A DNA stretch of 64,000 bases from Sphingomonas crusticola (GCF_003391115.1 NZ_QTJP01000001.1:2316501-2380500); one strand, 5' to 3'; counted from the stretch's first letter, positions 1 to 8,637 are shown. Made by a program: numbers and translations. The notes: generated from the sequence alone by a model not told the origin.

Positions 1-306
1 CACGTCGCGCAGCGGGCCTTTCTTGGGACCCTCCTCGATCACATGCTTGGTCGCTTCGGTGACGAGGCCTTCCATGCCCTTGCAATGTTCCTTGGAGACC
101 TTCTCGCCCTGGCCGGCGATCAGCTCCTTGAGCATGTCCGTATGCTTCTCGATCCCGGCCTGCGACTTGGTCAGCATGTCCTTGAGCGTGGCGTCGCTCG
201 CCTTAGATACGATCTTCTTGAGCACGCGCTTCATCTGATCGTTGGCGGACCACAGATCCTTGAGCTCGTCCGTATAGATTTCCTTCAGATCCTCGGGCGT
301 CGACAT
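1..306 (-). CDS. DUF892 / YciF-like ferritin-fold protein (partial, C-terminus beyond window)
   Basis: The reading frame is open from an ATG at 306 to the window edge (102 codons), so the C-terminus is missing. The start reads MSTPEDLKEIYTDELKDLW, followed by an amphipathic helix with K/E repeats and then EKHTDMLKELI. This is the pattern of the DUF892 (YciE/YciF) family, small helical-bundle proteins with a ferritin-like fold linked to stress responses. GGAAAGGACC lies just upstream of the start as a Shine-Dalgarno region. No metal ligands can be judged from the fragment. The family call is from recognition of the N-terminal pattern; the function remains open. Confidence 0.75.
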   Translation of the reverse strand, partial: MSTPEDLKEIYTDELKDLWSANDQMKRVLKKIVSKASDATLKDMLTKSQAGIEKHTDMLKELIAGQGEKVSKEHCKGMEGLVTEATKHVIEEGPKKGPLRDV

Positions 307-475
307 GGGTGATGGTCCTTTCCTGCCACCGGCAGGATGCGCAATGACCCGGCTGGAGCGCGCCTGGCGTGCGGATGTTCCAGACTTTCGGCAAAAGCGG
401 CGTCGCCGTGGATCGTCGAACCGGCGGCGGTGCGACAGGTGCGGCACGACCGGCTTCGGAGCGCAGCGCCGCGGA
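307..475. other. Intergenic, nothing recognised
   Basis: About 170 bases lie between the DUF892 gene and the end of the DUF1801 gene. They should hold the promoter and leader of the leftward DUF892 gene. I see no convincing terminator, repeat or small gene. Confidence 0.5.
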
Positions 476-946
476 TCAACCCCGCCGCTTGTTCGCGCTC
501 AGGAACGGGATCCTCCCCGCCTGCTCGATCCATGCGATGAGCTGGCGTTCGTCGAGACCGGCCAGCGATGCCGGCTCCACGCCGCGGGTGGACTTGCCCA
601 TGCCGATCGGTTTGACCGGCGGCTCGGGCTGGAGCTCGGTGCCGTGGATGAACATCAGCTTCACATGCCCGACGAACGCGCCGGACGAAAAGCACCAGCC
701 GCCATCGGTCCCGTAATAGGCCATGCCCCACTTGATCGCGCGTTGCAGTCCGGGCAGCGCAATCGCGGCCAAGGCGTCGATCCGCTCGGCAATGTCCCGC
801 TGTGGCTGCGGCAGGCTGGCGATATACGCGAAGACCGGCGCGTCGCCTTCCGCCGCTTTCGCAGCGCTCGCCTTGCCGGTCATCGCGACCAACAGCTCCG
901 CCGGCTTCTCCTGCTCGGCCGATGTTGCGCCAGAAGATTTCGCCAT
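476..946 (-). CDS. DUF1801 domain-containing protein
   Basis: This is a 156-residue protein. The core reads YIASLPQPQRDIAERIDAL, followed by the family signature IKWGMAYYG and then a segment ending in FIHGTEL. DUF1801 proteins are small cytoplasmic proteins of unknown biochemical function. I prefer the ATG at 946 over the in-frame ATG at 985, because GGAG lies five bases before it and the extra N-terminal residues look non-conserved. The gene lies downstream of the phosphoribosyltransferase gene on the same strand, with a gap of about 50 bases, so co-transcription is possible. Confidence 0.8.
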   Translation of the reverse strand: MAKSSGATSAEQEKPAELLVAMTGKASAAKAAEGDAPVFAYIASLPQPQRDIAERIDALAAIALPGLQRAIKWGMAYYGTDGGWCFSSGAFVGHVKLMFIHGTELQPEPPVKPIGMGKSTRGVEPASLAGLDERQLIAWIEQAGRIPFLSANKRRG

Positions 947-996
947 CACCTCTCCGACCATCTGAGCGGCGCCCCCGTCATTCATCCGGCGCGATG

Positions 997-1542
997 CTAA
1001 TCGGCGATACGGCCCAACGCCATGCAGATCACGTCGCTGGCGCCGGCATCTTCGAGCAGCCGGCGGCAGGCGAGCATCGAATTTCCGCTCGATAGCACGT
1101 CGTCCAGCAGAAACACCCGCTCGCCCACGATCAGCTGCGGTGATTTCACCGCGATCGAATCCAGGTGCACCCGGATGTCGCGGCGCACGCCCGGCGCCAG
1201 CCTGGCTATCTTGGTGTGGCGGATGAGCGCCGCGGTAGCGTCGTACAGAGGCGTCAGCCCCGCGAGCCGCTTGGCGAGCTTGCGGATGCCGGGCCCCGTC
1301 TTGGTGGGGTCGCTCGAAGGCACGATGGCGATCACCCCGGGCGTCCTGATACGCGGCGCCATGAAGTCGATGAAATAGTGCAGGCCGGCCTCCTGCCCCG
1401 ATTTCACGTCCAGGATGCGGCCGCTATGTTCGGGATAGCTCGCGCCGTCGCCGCCTTCGTCCTTGTGCAAGCCCCACGGCTTGAACGCACCCAGCGTCGC
1501 AATCTCGATCCCGTCGATCTCGTCCTGGTGCATGTCGATCAT
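997..1542 (-). CDS. Phosphoribosyltransferase-fold protein
   Basis: This is a 181-residue protein with a type I phosphoribosyltransferase PRPP loop: FLLDDVLSSGNSM near residues 144-156, with two acidic residues after a hydrophobic strand and a small-residue loop. An upstream segment reads IAIVPSSDPTKTG. The substrate is not predictable; the family ranges from nucleotide salvage enzymes to competence-type ComF-like proteins. The start is the ATG at 1542; a GTG directly before it is an alternative. A longer frame runs upstream through rsgA, but that part is a shadow of rsgA. The gene follows rsgA by about 40 bases, so the two probably share a transcript. Confidence 0.75.
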   Translation of the reverse strand: MIDMHQDEIDGIEIATLGAFKPWGLHKDEGGDGASYPEHSGRILDVKSGQEAGLHYFIDFMAPRIRTPGVIAIVPSSDPTKTGPGIRKLAKRLAGLTPLYDATAALIRHTKIARLAPGVRRDIRVHLDSIAVKSPQLIVGERVFLLDDVLSSGNSMLACRRLLEDAGASDVICMALGRIAD

Positions 1543-1583
1543 CACGCCGCCTACCGCACCGCGGCCCGCGCGTCTAAGTAAAG

Positions 1584-2576
1584 CTAGCGCCGCGCCTTGG
1601 GATAAAGGGGGGTGGGATTTTCCTCGGCCGCCAGCTGACGCCAGCGATCGAAGCGGGCCGCCGTCAGCGTGCCGTCGGCCATCCCCGCCCGCACGGCGCA
1701 GCCCGGCTCGTTGCCATGCCCGCAATTGGAGAAGCGGCAGCTCTCCGCCGCCAGGATGAAATCGTCGAACACTTCGGAGATGCCCGCCGCCGCATCCGTC
1801 AGCTGCAGCTCGCGCATGCCCGGCGTGTCGAGCAGCCAGCCGCCGCGCGCCAGCCGGTGCATCTCGCGCACCGTCGTCGTATGGCGCCCCGTCGCGTCGC
1901 GGGCGCGGATCGCCTGGGTGGCGATGCTGTCGGAGCCCCGCAAGCTGTTGACCAGGGTCGACTTGCCGACCCCCGACGATCCGAGCAAAGCCACCGTCTC
2001 GCCCTGGCCGCACCAGCATGCGAGCCGCGCGACGCTCGCCGGATCGCGGCCGTTGACGGCTTCGACCCGCAACCCCGGCTCGATCGCGCGCGCCGCCGCC
2101 GCATAGCTCTCCGCATCCTCCGCCAGGTCGATCTTGGTCAGCACCACCACCGGATTCACCCCGACTTCGTGCGCCAGCACCAGATAACGCTCCAGCCGCG
2201 CCACGCTGAAATCCTGGTTGCACGATGCGACGATGAACAAGGTGTCGACATTGGCCGCGATCATCTGTTCCTTGCGCGCATTGCCGGGCGCGCGCCGCTT
2301 GAACAGGTTCATCCGCTGCAGCACGCGGATCGCCTGCCCGGTGGCGCCGTCGATCAAAAGCCAGTCGCCGACCGTCGGATGATCGTCCCCCGGTCTGGCC
2401 CCGGCGATGTTCGGCGCGATGAACCCTTGGCCCCCCGCACCGCTGATCGCGATCTTGCCGCGATGGACCGCCATCACCCGCACGGGATGCGCGTGCGCCG
2501 CCTCCTCGCGCGAAACCTGATCGCTGAAATAAGGCTTCCAGCCGAGGTCGTCCAAAGTGTCCGTGGTCGATGGCAT
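1584..2576 (-). CDS. rsgA: Ribosome small subunit-dependent GTPase A
   Basis: RsgA (YjeQ/EngC) is a circularly permuted GTPase that checks late 30S subunit maturation. The 330-residue protein has an N-terminal OB-like region, then the G motifs in permuted order: TKID (147-150), the P-loop GSSGVGKS (199-206) and DTPG (250-253). A C-terminal zinc knuckle is formed by C280, C285, H287 and C293. The ATG at 2576 gives the usual family length; earlier in-frame starts add an Arg/Pro-rich tail that looks untranslated. The zinc ligands and the G4-G1-G3 order make the assignment secure. Confidence 0.95.
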   Translation of the reverse strand: MPSTTDTLDDLGWKPYFSDQVSREEAAHAHPVRVMAVHRGKIAISGAGGQGFIAPNIAGARPGDDHPTVGDWLLIDGATGQAIRVLQRMNLFKRRAPGNARKEQMIAANVDTLFIVASCNQDFSVARLERYLVLAHEVGVNPVVVLTKIDLAEDAESYAAAARAIEPGLRVEAVNGRDPASVARLACWCGQGETVALLGSSGVGKSTLVNSLRGSDSIATQAIRARDATGRHTTTVREMHRLARGGWLLDTPGMRELQLTDAAAGISEVFDDFILAAESCRFSNCGHGNEPGCAVRAGMADGTLTAARFDRWRQLAAEENPTPLYPKARR

Positions 2577-2834
2577 CGGGCTGCGGCGGCGTCTTTCTGT
2601 CGGCCACGGCGCGGGGTTCCGCGTCGGCCAGGCGCCCGCCCTGCCAAGGCCGCCGCGAGTCCGCAAGGCTCGTGCCGGTCGCGGCCTTCGGGCGCTTCCT
2701 TGCCGACAACCTCCTCGCTTCGCCGCACGGCCGGCCCGGATCGCCCGCTCTCGCCGCGCTCCGGCCGCCCTTATTCATCCGCGGGACAGGTGGGCCTGAC
2801 ACGAACCGGGCCGCAATCTGAGAGGAGAGGCTCC

Positions 2835-3710
2835 ATGCATTTCACGTCCACCCGCTCGGGCGCCCGCGCGCTGCTCGTCGCTTTGTCCGTGTCCGCGTCC
2901 CTGACCGCGTCCGCAACCGCCTTCGCGCAGCAGCAGGACGCGCCCGACACCAATGTCGTCGTCAACGGCATCAGGACGCCAGGGCCCGATATCAAGGGCG
3001 TCATCACCGCGCGCAACGATCAGCGGCTGAAGGTCACCACCGCCGACGGCAATGCCACGATCATCGCCGTCAACGACGCCACCCAGATCCGCGCTGGCGG
3101 CGGCCTGTTCGGCATCCGCAGCAAGCTCGCGCAGGATTCGCTGCTCAACGGCCTGCCCGTCACCGTCAAGACCTGGCGCGCGGGCGATGGCCCGGGCGGC
3201 GAGCTCGTCGCCAGCCGGATCAGCTTCCGCAACAGCGATCTCAAGACCGCCACCATGATCCGCAACGGCACCAGCCAGCGCTTCGAGGAGCAGACCGCGG
3301 CGACCGAATCCCTGCGCGGCCGCCTCGGCGATATCGACAAATATAATATCAAGGGCACCACCGAGGTGCATTTCGACACCGGCAAGACGCAATTGTCCGA
3401 GCAGGACAAGGCCCAGCTCTGCAACACCGCCAGCACCGCCCAGCAGACCGAAAACGCCCTGTTGCTGGTCGTCGGCTACACCGATTCCACCGGCGGCGAC
3501 GATTACAATCAGGAGCTGAGCGAGAAGCGCGCCGGCCGCGTCATCAACTATCTCCAGCAGGCCTGCGGCTGGAAACCCTATCGCATGCTCACCCCCACCG
3601 GCATGGCCAAGGCCGATCCCGCCGCGCCCAACGACACGCCCGAAGGCAAGGCGATGAACCGCCGCGTCGCGGTCAACATCCTCGTCAGCAAGAGCGTCGA
3701 CGGCCTGTAA
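2835..3710 (+). CDS. OmpA-family outer membrane protein
   Basis: This is a 291-residue protein with a signal peptide ending near AFAQQQ. The middle domain (about residues 35-130) reads ITARNDQRLKVTTADG and resembles a small beta-rich DUF5666-like module. The C-terminal OmpA-like domain contains HFDTGKTQLS, GYTDSTGGDDYNQELSEKRA and NRRVAVNI, the peptidoglycan-binding pattern. It is probably an outer-membrane or periplasmic anchor protein. The start is chosen at 2835, after a clear GGAGAGG at 2823; the frame is open further upstream, but those codons lack a signal sequence. No operon partner is evident. Confidence 0.88.
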   Translation: MHFTSTRSGARALLVALSVSASLTASATAFAQQQDAPDTNVVVNGIRTPGPDIKGVITARNDQRLKVTTADGNATIIAVNDATQIRAGGGLFGIRSKLAQDSLLNGLPVTVKTWRAGDGPGGELVASRISFRNSDLKTATMIRNGTSQRFEEQTAATESLRGRLGDIDKYNIKGTTEVHFDTGKTQLSEQDKAQLCNTASTAQQTENALLLVVGYTDSTGGDDYNQELSEKRAGRVINYLQQACGWKPYRMLTPTGMAKADPAAPNDTPEGKAMNRRVAVNILVSKSVDGL

Positions 3711-3839
3711 CGGGCAGCCCGGGGGACCTCGCGCGCCGCGCAGCGGCCGGAGGCGGGGTTCCCCGGTCGGCCGCGATCGACGCATGCCGGGGCCGAATGC
3801 ATTTTCGATGCGTTCCGCATAGCCTAGGCAGGAGCCGTC

Positions 3840-4001
3840 ATGACCCAACATCCCGAAAAGCCGATCGCCCCCTTGCCCGACGCTGCCGGGACGCCGCCGG
3901 CCAATCCCGACGCGCACAAGTTCGGCGATGCCGCGACACAGGACGGCAAGGAGCAAGCCGCCGAAGACGACGCGGCTGAGCAATTGGGTAATTTCGCCTA
4001 G
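3840..4001 (+). CDS. Small acidic hypothetical protein (53 aa)
   Basis: A 53-codon frame begins MTQHPEKPIAPLPDAAG and ends with an acidic tail, AEDDAAEQLGNFA. AGGAG precedes the ATG at a usual distance. It is rich in Ala, Pro and Asp, has no membrane segment, and is probably disordered. Codon use matches its neighbours. No family is recognised; short proteins of this kind recur near SDR genes in sphingomonads, but that is only an impression. Confidence 0.5.
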   Translation: MTQHPEKPIAPLPDAAGTPPANPDAHKFGDAATQDGKEQAAEDDAAEQLGNFA

Positions 4002-4067
4002 CATCGCCGAAGCCGGGCGCTAATTGCCAGGGCGGCTCCTGCGGCGGGGCTGCTTGCGGAGGATGAC

Positions 4068-4820
4068 ATGGCGGGACGGGTAGCGCTGATCACGGGCGCC
4101 GGAACGGGCATCGGCCGCGCCGCCAGCCTCGCCCTCGCCGCGCGCGGCTACCGCATCGCGCTCGCCGGCCGCCATGCCGAGACGCTGGAGGCCGTGGGCG
4201 CGCAGGTCGAAATCGAAGGCGGCGAAGCCCTGGCCGTGCCCACCGACGTGACCGATCCGGACGCCGTCCGCGCGCTGTTCGACGCCGCGGTCGATCGCTT
4301 CGGGCGCGTCGATCTCCTGTTCAACAATGCCGGCACCAACGTGCCCGGCGTGCCGCTCGACCAATTGTCCTACGCGGATTGGCGCGCGGTCATCGACGTC
4401 AACCTGACCGGCGCCTTCCTGTGCCTCCAGAACGCCTTCCGCGTGATGAAGGCGCAGCGGCCCGGCGGCGGCCGCATCATCAACAACGGCTCGATCTCAG
4501 CGCACAGCCCCCGGCCCAACTCCAGCCCCTACACCGCCAGCAAGCACGCCATCACCGGGCTGACCAAAAGCGCGTCGCTCGACGGCCGCGCCTTCGACAT
4601 CGCCTGCGGCCAGATCGACATCGGCAACGCCGGAACCGACATGGCGCTCGCGATGACGAAGGGGGTGCCGCAGGCGAACGGCGCGATCGCGGTCGAGCCG
4701 GTGTTCGATGTGACCCTGGTGGGCGAAGCGATCGCCTACATGGACAGCCTGCCGCTCGACGCGAACGTCCAGTTCATGACCGTGATGGCGACCAAGATGC
4801 CGTTTGTGGGACGTGGCTGA
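4068..4820 (+). CDS. SDR family oxidoreductase
   Basis: This is a 250-residue classical short-chain dehydrogenase/reductase. The nucleotide-binding TGAGTGIG is at residues 9-16, NNAG at 86-89, a serine in GSIS near 142, and the catalytic pair Y155 and K159 in YTASK. It should reduce or oxidise a small carbonyl or alcohol with NAD(P). The substrate cannot be told, and the C-terminal substrate loop gives no clue. A GCGGAGGA ribosome site precedes the start. It is the last gene with host-like composition before the accessory island begins. Confidence 0.92.
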   Translation: MAGRVALITGAGTGIGRAASLALAARGYRIALAGRHAETLEAVGAQVEIEGGEALAVPTDVTDPDAVRALFDAAVDRFGRVDLLFNNAGTNVPGVPLDQLSYADWRAVIDVNLTGAFLCLQNAFRVMKAQRPGGGRIINNGSISAHSPRPNSSPYTASKHAITGLTKSASLDGRAFDIACGQIDIGNAGTDMALAMTKGVPQANGAIAVEPVFDVTLVGEAIAYMDSLPLDANVQFMTVMATKMPFVGRG

Positions 4821-4974
4821 AAACGACTTCGAGTTAAGCGCAGGATTGGCCGGGAGTGGCGTTGATGGCCTGTAGAAACTGCGGCATGATGACCTCTTGC
4901 GATTGGCCACGACACGCCCGCGGAGCTGTCCTTCTGAACGATGTATCACCGCCACAAGAACGTATAGAGAACAC

Positions 4975-5002
4975 TTGCGCAAGCTGGCCGGTGTGATACG
5001 GT
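4975..5002 (+). promoter_or_regulatory. Possible promoter of the island methyltransferase
   Basis: TTGCGC at 4975-4980 and TACGGT at 4997-5002 are separated by 16 bases and lie about 45 bases before the methyltransferase ATG. Both boxes are only partial matches to the sigma70 consensus. The surrounding 230 bases hold no controller (C-protein) gene that I can see. Confidence 0.25.
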
Positions 5003-5048
5003 ACGCTTGTGGCGTGGGAAACGCTCGGGCACGCATTCTGAGGGCATC

Positions 5049-6125
5049 ATGAGCTATCGCCTTATCGATCTTTTCGCAGGCGCTGGCGGTATGACGCTGG
5101 GCTTTACCGATAATCGCTTCTGCGGTGGTTTCGAAAGTGTATGGGCACTCGACATCGATCGATCAGCAGTAGCGACCCACCGGCGTAATTTCGGCCCGCA
5201 TGCTACATGCGCTGATATTGAACATTGGCTCGAAACCGACAGGCCGATCCCTGCGGCGGATGTGGTTGTAGGTGGCCCGCCCTGCCAAGGTTTCAGCCTT
5301 TTAAATAAGCAGCGCGCCGGAGATCGTCGCAGAGAATTATGGCTGCCGTTTCTAGATGTGGTGGAGCGTTGCGGAGCTTCCGTTTTCGTGATCGAGAACG
5401 TGGCTGAGCTTCGTTCTTCACCGGAATATTCGGAGATCGAAAAGCACGCCAACAAAATGGGATTTGACGTCGTCAGCGAGGTGTTGCTGGCTGCTGATTA
5501 TGGTGCGCCGCAGTCTCGTAAACGGACGGTTATTCTGGGATATCGGCGCGATTTGGTCGCCGGAGTAACGTTTCCTCCGTTAGCTACACATGCAGCTCCT
5601 AAGTCAGGGAAGAATTTACCGCCCTGGAGAACTGTGTGGGACGCTATTGCCGACTTGCCAAATCCCGTGGGCACCGAAATCCGCCGCGTGAAAGCACCCT
5701 TGGACCTTCATTTTGGTCGTAACCCGACGTCAAAGAGTGCCGCTCGCTATCGCGCGGTTCCGCCCGGCGGCAATCGTTTCGATTTACAACGCAACGCCCC
5801 GGAAATTACGCCTGACTGCTGGATACGCAAAACTTCCGGTGGAACTGACCTTTTTGGCCGGTTGTGGTGGGATCGGCCGTCCGTCACAATTCGCACGGAG
5901 TTCTTTAAGCCCGAAAAGGGTCGTTACCTTCACCCTGATGAGCACCGGCCTATCACGCACCGGGAAGCGGCGCGATTGATGGGGTTCCCGGATGACTTCA
6001 AATTCGAAGGGACGAAGATCGACATCGCCCGGCAGATCGGAAACGCAGTTCCACCGCCGTTAGCGGGCGCGATTGGACAATTGGTGCGTCAAATACTCGA
6101 CGGCCGAATGCGGGCTGCTGCCTAA
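5049..6125 (+). CDS. DNA (cytosine-5-)-methyltransferase
   Basis: This is a 358-residue m5C methyltransferase. Motif I is DLFAGAGGMTLGF (7-19). Motif IV is GGPPCQGFS, with catalytic C79. Motif VI is ENV (116-118), motif VIII is QSRKR (155-159), and motif X is GNAVPPPLAGAI near the C-terminus. The variable region between VIII and IX should read the DNA target. Because an NgoMIV-type endonuclease lies in the same island, the target is probably GCCGGC, by inference. The ATG at 5049 follows GAGGG closely. GC content is visibly lower than in the flanks. The gene converges on, and directly abuts, the HNH gene. Confidence 0.95.
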   Translation: MSYRLIDLFAGAGGMTLGFTDNRFCGGFESVWALDIDRSAVATHRRNFGPHATCADIEHWLETDRPIPAADVVVGGPPCQGFSLLNKQRAGDRRRELWLPFLDVVERCGASVFVIENVAELRSSPEYSEIEKHANKMGFDVVSEVLLAADYGAPQSRKRTVILGYRRDLVAGVTFPPLATHAAPKSGKNLPPWRTVWDAIADLPNPVGTEIRRVKAPLDLHFGRNPTSKSAARYRAVPPGGNRFDLQRNAPEITPDCWIRKTSGGTDLFGRLWWDRPSVTIRTEFFKPEKGRYLHPDEHRPITHREAARLMGFPDDFKFEGTKIDIARQIGNAVPPPLAGAIGQLVRQILDGRMRAAA

Positions 6126-7091
6126 CTATTCGACGTCAAGGACGCCCGCTCGGTGCACTTCGTCATGATGCAAATTGCAAAGCGTAACGAGGTTTTCGAC
6201 GGAGTTTGCCCCGCCTTCAGCGTGATGCTCGATGTGATGAGCTTCTAGAAAACGATGGTCTTGGGGCGGGAAACCCGTTGGCCATCCGCAACCGCGCCAG
6301 CGGCAGGACCAATGGTCTCTTCGCATAACTTCGCGACGAACAACTTCCGGAATGTGGCGATCATGAAGCGGTGCCTGCTCATCGCGTTCCAACACATACG
6401 TTCCAACCGGCAGCGTTGGATCGCCGGTATTCCTGGTCATCACCGGCCAGCCCATCTCAGTTCGCAATTCACGCGTTCGGCGCGCCCACTCGGTCGCATC
6501 GCCTGCTACATACCGAAGCTCCTCGGATGTTACACGCTGACCGACATTTTCTCTGAAAAAGCGTAGAAGCTTGTCACGAGTGCTGGCGGTACTTCGCCGG
6601 ATCTGGTTCGCCATATTCCAGCGAAATGCCGCGTCGCGGTCTTGTGAGTCTTCCAGGAGAAGATACTGCGAAGGTAGCATTTGCGGCAGCGATAGGTCCT
6701 CGTACTCGCCCTCGACGCGACCTTCTTCAAACTCATCCCGCATTTCGCTCGCGGTGATTCCGGAGAGTATTGGCCAACCTTCTTGCTTGCGAAGTTCCCG
6801 AATTCGGCGGGCATATTCGCTGATGCCAGCGACAACCATTAGCTCGTCCCCGTCGATGACGATGCCGGGAAATAGCCGCAGATAAGCTAGGATGCGGTCT
6901 CTAGCGGAGAGATAGCCTCCTTCTGGCAAGAGTGAGCTTCCAAGATCGCGTAACAGATGATTGGCCGGAACTAGGTTACGCACCTGCTGTCGCAGTTCTG
7001 AATGCTCCAAATGCCATTCGAAATTTGTCAGGAGGTCAATCAGATCTCGCCGCAGTTTGTCGGGAGCCTTCTCCCTCGGTCGCCTCGCCAT
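6126..7091 (-). CDS. HNH endonuclease with duplicated winged-helix-like module
   Basis: This is a 321-residue protein. The C-terminal HNH domain (about 240-312) has a CRWRGC half-knuckle, AHHIEHHAEGG, NLV and LCNLHHDEVH, giving the His-Asn-His ligands near H286, N300 and H309. Before it lie two similar blocks. Residues 64-110 include ARRIRELRKQEGWPI and residues 172-220 include ARRTRELRTEMGWPV. Each is followed by a short YLLLEDSQ or YVLERDEQ strand, as expected for tandem winged-helix DNA-binding domains. The start lies inside the end of vsr, with a 56-base overlap. It may be a nuclease of the restriction system or a separate defence enzyme; its target is unknown. Confidence 0.85.
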   Translation of the reverse strand: MARRPREKAPDKLRRDLIDLLTNFEWHLEHSELRQQVRNLVPANHLLRDLGSSLLPEGGYLSARDRILAYLRLFPGIVIDGDELMVVAGISEYARRIRELRKQEGWPILSGITASEMRDEFEEGRVEGEYEDLSLPQMLPSQYLLLEDSQDRDAAFRWNMANQIRRSTASTRDKLLRFFRENVGQRVTSEELRYVAGDATEWARRTRELRTEMGWPVMTRNTGDPTLPVGTYVLERDEQAPLHDRHIPEVVRREVMRRDHWSCRWRGCGWPTGFPPQDHRFLEAHHIEHHAEGGANSVENLVTLCNLHHDEVHRAGVLDVE

Positions 7092-7512
7092 CTACCCTGC
7101 TGTCCCGCCCTGTGGCGCCGTCAATGCGCTTTGTGACTTTGTCCTGATACTTAAGCTCGCACTCCCATACTGTCACTGTCGCGATGCCAAGCGTCTGCAA
7201 GCTGCTGACCGCCATGCAATCTCTGAGCCGGTTCTGGCCGATTTTCGTGGTCCAGAATTCTCTACGCGTCTCGGGCAGCTTCGCTCTTTTGCACCCCGTA
7301 TGACCGTGCCAAAAGCAACCATGTACGAAAATCGCGAGCTTGTATTTCGGCAGAAAAATGTCGGGTCGGCCCGGTAAATCCTTACGGTGCAGCCGGAATC
7401 TATATCCGAGCCTATGTAGGATTTTTCGTACCAAGAGTTCTGGCTTGGTGTTCTTTCCTCTAACTCGCCGCATGTTATTGCTGCGAGCTTCGGGGCTAAT
7501 ATGGTCAACCAC
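7036..7512 (-). CDS. vsr: Very short patch repair endonuclease
   Basis: Vsr nicks DNA next to T:G mismatches left when 5-methylcytosine deaminates, which protects sites methylated by a partner m5C methyltransferase. The protein is 158 residues. E25, D51 in GRPDI, H64 and H69 in HGCFWHG match the active-site positions of the E. coli enzyme. C66, H71, C74 and C118 (in WEC) fit the structural zinc site. Val replaces the usual Thr at 63. The start is GTG at 7512; M14 is a possible alternative. Its presence beside the m5C methyltransferase is typical of m5C restriction systems. Confidence 0.95.
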   Translation of the reverse strand: MVDHISPEARSNNMRRVRGKNTKPELLVRKILHRLGYRFRLHRKDLPGRPDIFLPKYKLAIFVHGCFWHGHTGCKRAKLPETRREFWTTKIGQNRLRDCMAVSSLQTLGIATVTVWECELKYQDKVTKRIDGATGRDSRVDGEATEGEGSRQTAARSD

Positions 7513-7539
7513 GTTTAAATTACATGTTCAGTTTGTGGT

Positions 7540-8391
7540 TCATATCGCAAGATCGAGCGGCAAATCCGCCACGTCCTTGAGTCGCTGCTGTTCTATCATG
7601 AGTTTAAGTAAATCGCGTTGCTTGTGGTGCGCGATGTTTTCTACCGCTGCCTCAAGCTCGGGCAGAGCAATATGATACACGCAGTCGATATCGCCCGTCC
7701 CCAGAGCGAGCGAGGCCAGTCGGCTCGGCGTGGGTTCGGCTGTTAGCACTACGATGTGCGGCACGCGTCCCCGGCGGCTTCGAATGAGATTGAGGGCTTC
7801 TGATCGTGCATTTTGCGCCCGGTCGCTCCGCATAGTCCATTTGCAAGAGATGCAAGCATGCAGGCTAGGCTTTGAGTGACTCGACGCTCGAAGCGACGCT
7901 CGGTTGGCTGTTACGCTATCGACTAACGCCATTGCTGCATTGATCGCGCTATCCGCCTCCGGCCTCCGTGAGATCACTACGTCTGATGCGATATTGTAGT
8001 TCAAACCCAAGAGGGCGCGGATCTCTGGCCTATCCTCGGCAGCTTTCTCTATGAGCCCAAGATGCGAGTATTGCTCGTACTGCGCGATGGAAACTCCACT
8101 ACGCGACTTCACGTGATGAACCTCCCAGTCACCGGGTCGTAACGCACCCAGCTCCAGAAAGGTTTTCTGGAGGTATAAGGTTGTTAACGCTTCGAATTCC
8201 CCACCAGCCGCTTGGGGACTTAGGGCAGGGCCCTCCTTGACAGCTAACGTTTGCGCTAAGTGCCTTGCTATAGCGGTGCTATTAGGCTGCTTTTTGTCTG
8301 CGTTCGATGGCTTGCCGCCCTCGTCCAGCACGAATAGCTTTTGCCGGAGGCTCGCGTGAAACTCTGCACGTGCGTTTGTGATCAGGCCCAA
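7540..8391 (-). CDS. NgoMIV-type type II restriction endonuclease (predicted GCCGGC)
   Basis: This is a 283-residue protein that closely resembles NgoMIV along its length. The CCGG-family active site S-x-K-x13-E is intact: S182, K184 and E198, with D137 and E67 at matching spacing (a uniform offset of three from NgoMIV). The recognition block RSDR is at 188-191, and the tail reads RLKDVADLPLDLA. NgoMIV is a Mg-dependent tetramer that cuts G^CCGGC. The frame has no ATG: the first usable start is TTG at 8391. An in-frame ATG directly followed by TAG lies 24 bases upstream. This may keep expression low or mark a nonsense mutation at codon two. Confidence 0.93.
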   Translation of the reverse strand: MGLITNARAEFHASLRQKLFVLDEGGKPSNADKKQPNSTAIARHLAQTLAVKEGPALSPQAAGGEFEALTTLYLQKTFLELGALRPGDWEVHHVKSRSGVSIAQYEQYSHLGLIEKAAEDRPEIRALLGLNYNIASDVVISRRPEADSAINAAMALVDSVTANRASLRASSHSKPSLHACISCKWTMRSDRAQNARSEALNLIRSRRGRVPHIVVLTAEPTPSRLASLALGTGDIDCVYHIALPELEAAVENIAHHKQRDLLKLMIEQQRLKDVADLPLDLAI

Positions 8392-8637
8392 GTTGGTCTC
8401 GATGTTTTTCTACATGATCGTGTATGGCAGAAGCGCAAGATAATTGCACCGGTGTTGCCGCTCCTCGACCCCCGCTCAATTGCCGGTTTCGCACCACACG
8501 GCGATCGCCGTCGACCTACCGCCCTGCCACGCTTGGCTGGCGCGTTCTGGCCACTGTTGGCCGGGGGGGGGCGATCCAGATTGAGCTTGGGCGAAGGAGT
8601 GAAGACGATGGCTTCCCCTTCTGCGCGGCGCCACACC
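8392..8637. other. GC-rich gap inside the AT-richer island
   Basis: About 245 bases lie between the restriction endonuclease and the next nuclease gene. Composition is clearly GC-richer than in both neighbours, and a run of nine G lies at 8563-8571. Open frames exist on both strands, but none has family-like sequence or a ribosome site. It must contain the promoter for the leftward endonuclease gene. It may be a scar of an older insertion or deletion; I cannot identify a source. Confidence 0.4.

Noticed and set aside
997-2802. One 601-codon frame covering both the phosphoribosyltransferase and rsgA
   Set aside because: Only its last 181 codons look like protein. The upstream part is the shifted frame of rsgA, so it is not a fusion.
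2775-4004. 409-codon minus-strand frame across the OmpA-family gene
   Set aside because: Gly/Ala-rich shadow. The plus-strand gene has a signal peptide, OmpA motifs and a ribosome site.
8382-8636. 84-codon frame in the GC-rich gap of the island as a gene
   Set aside because: No ribosome site, no family similarity, Arg/Pro-rich composition as expected by chance.
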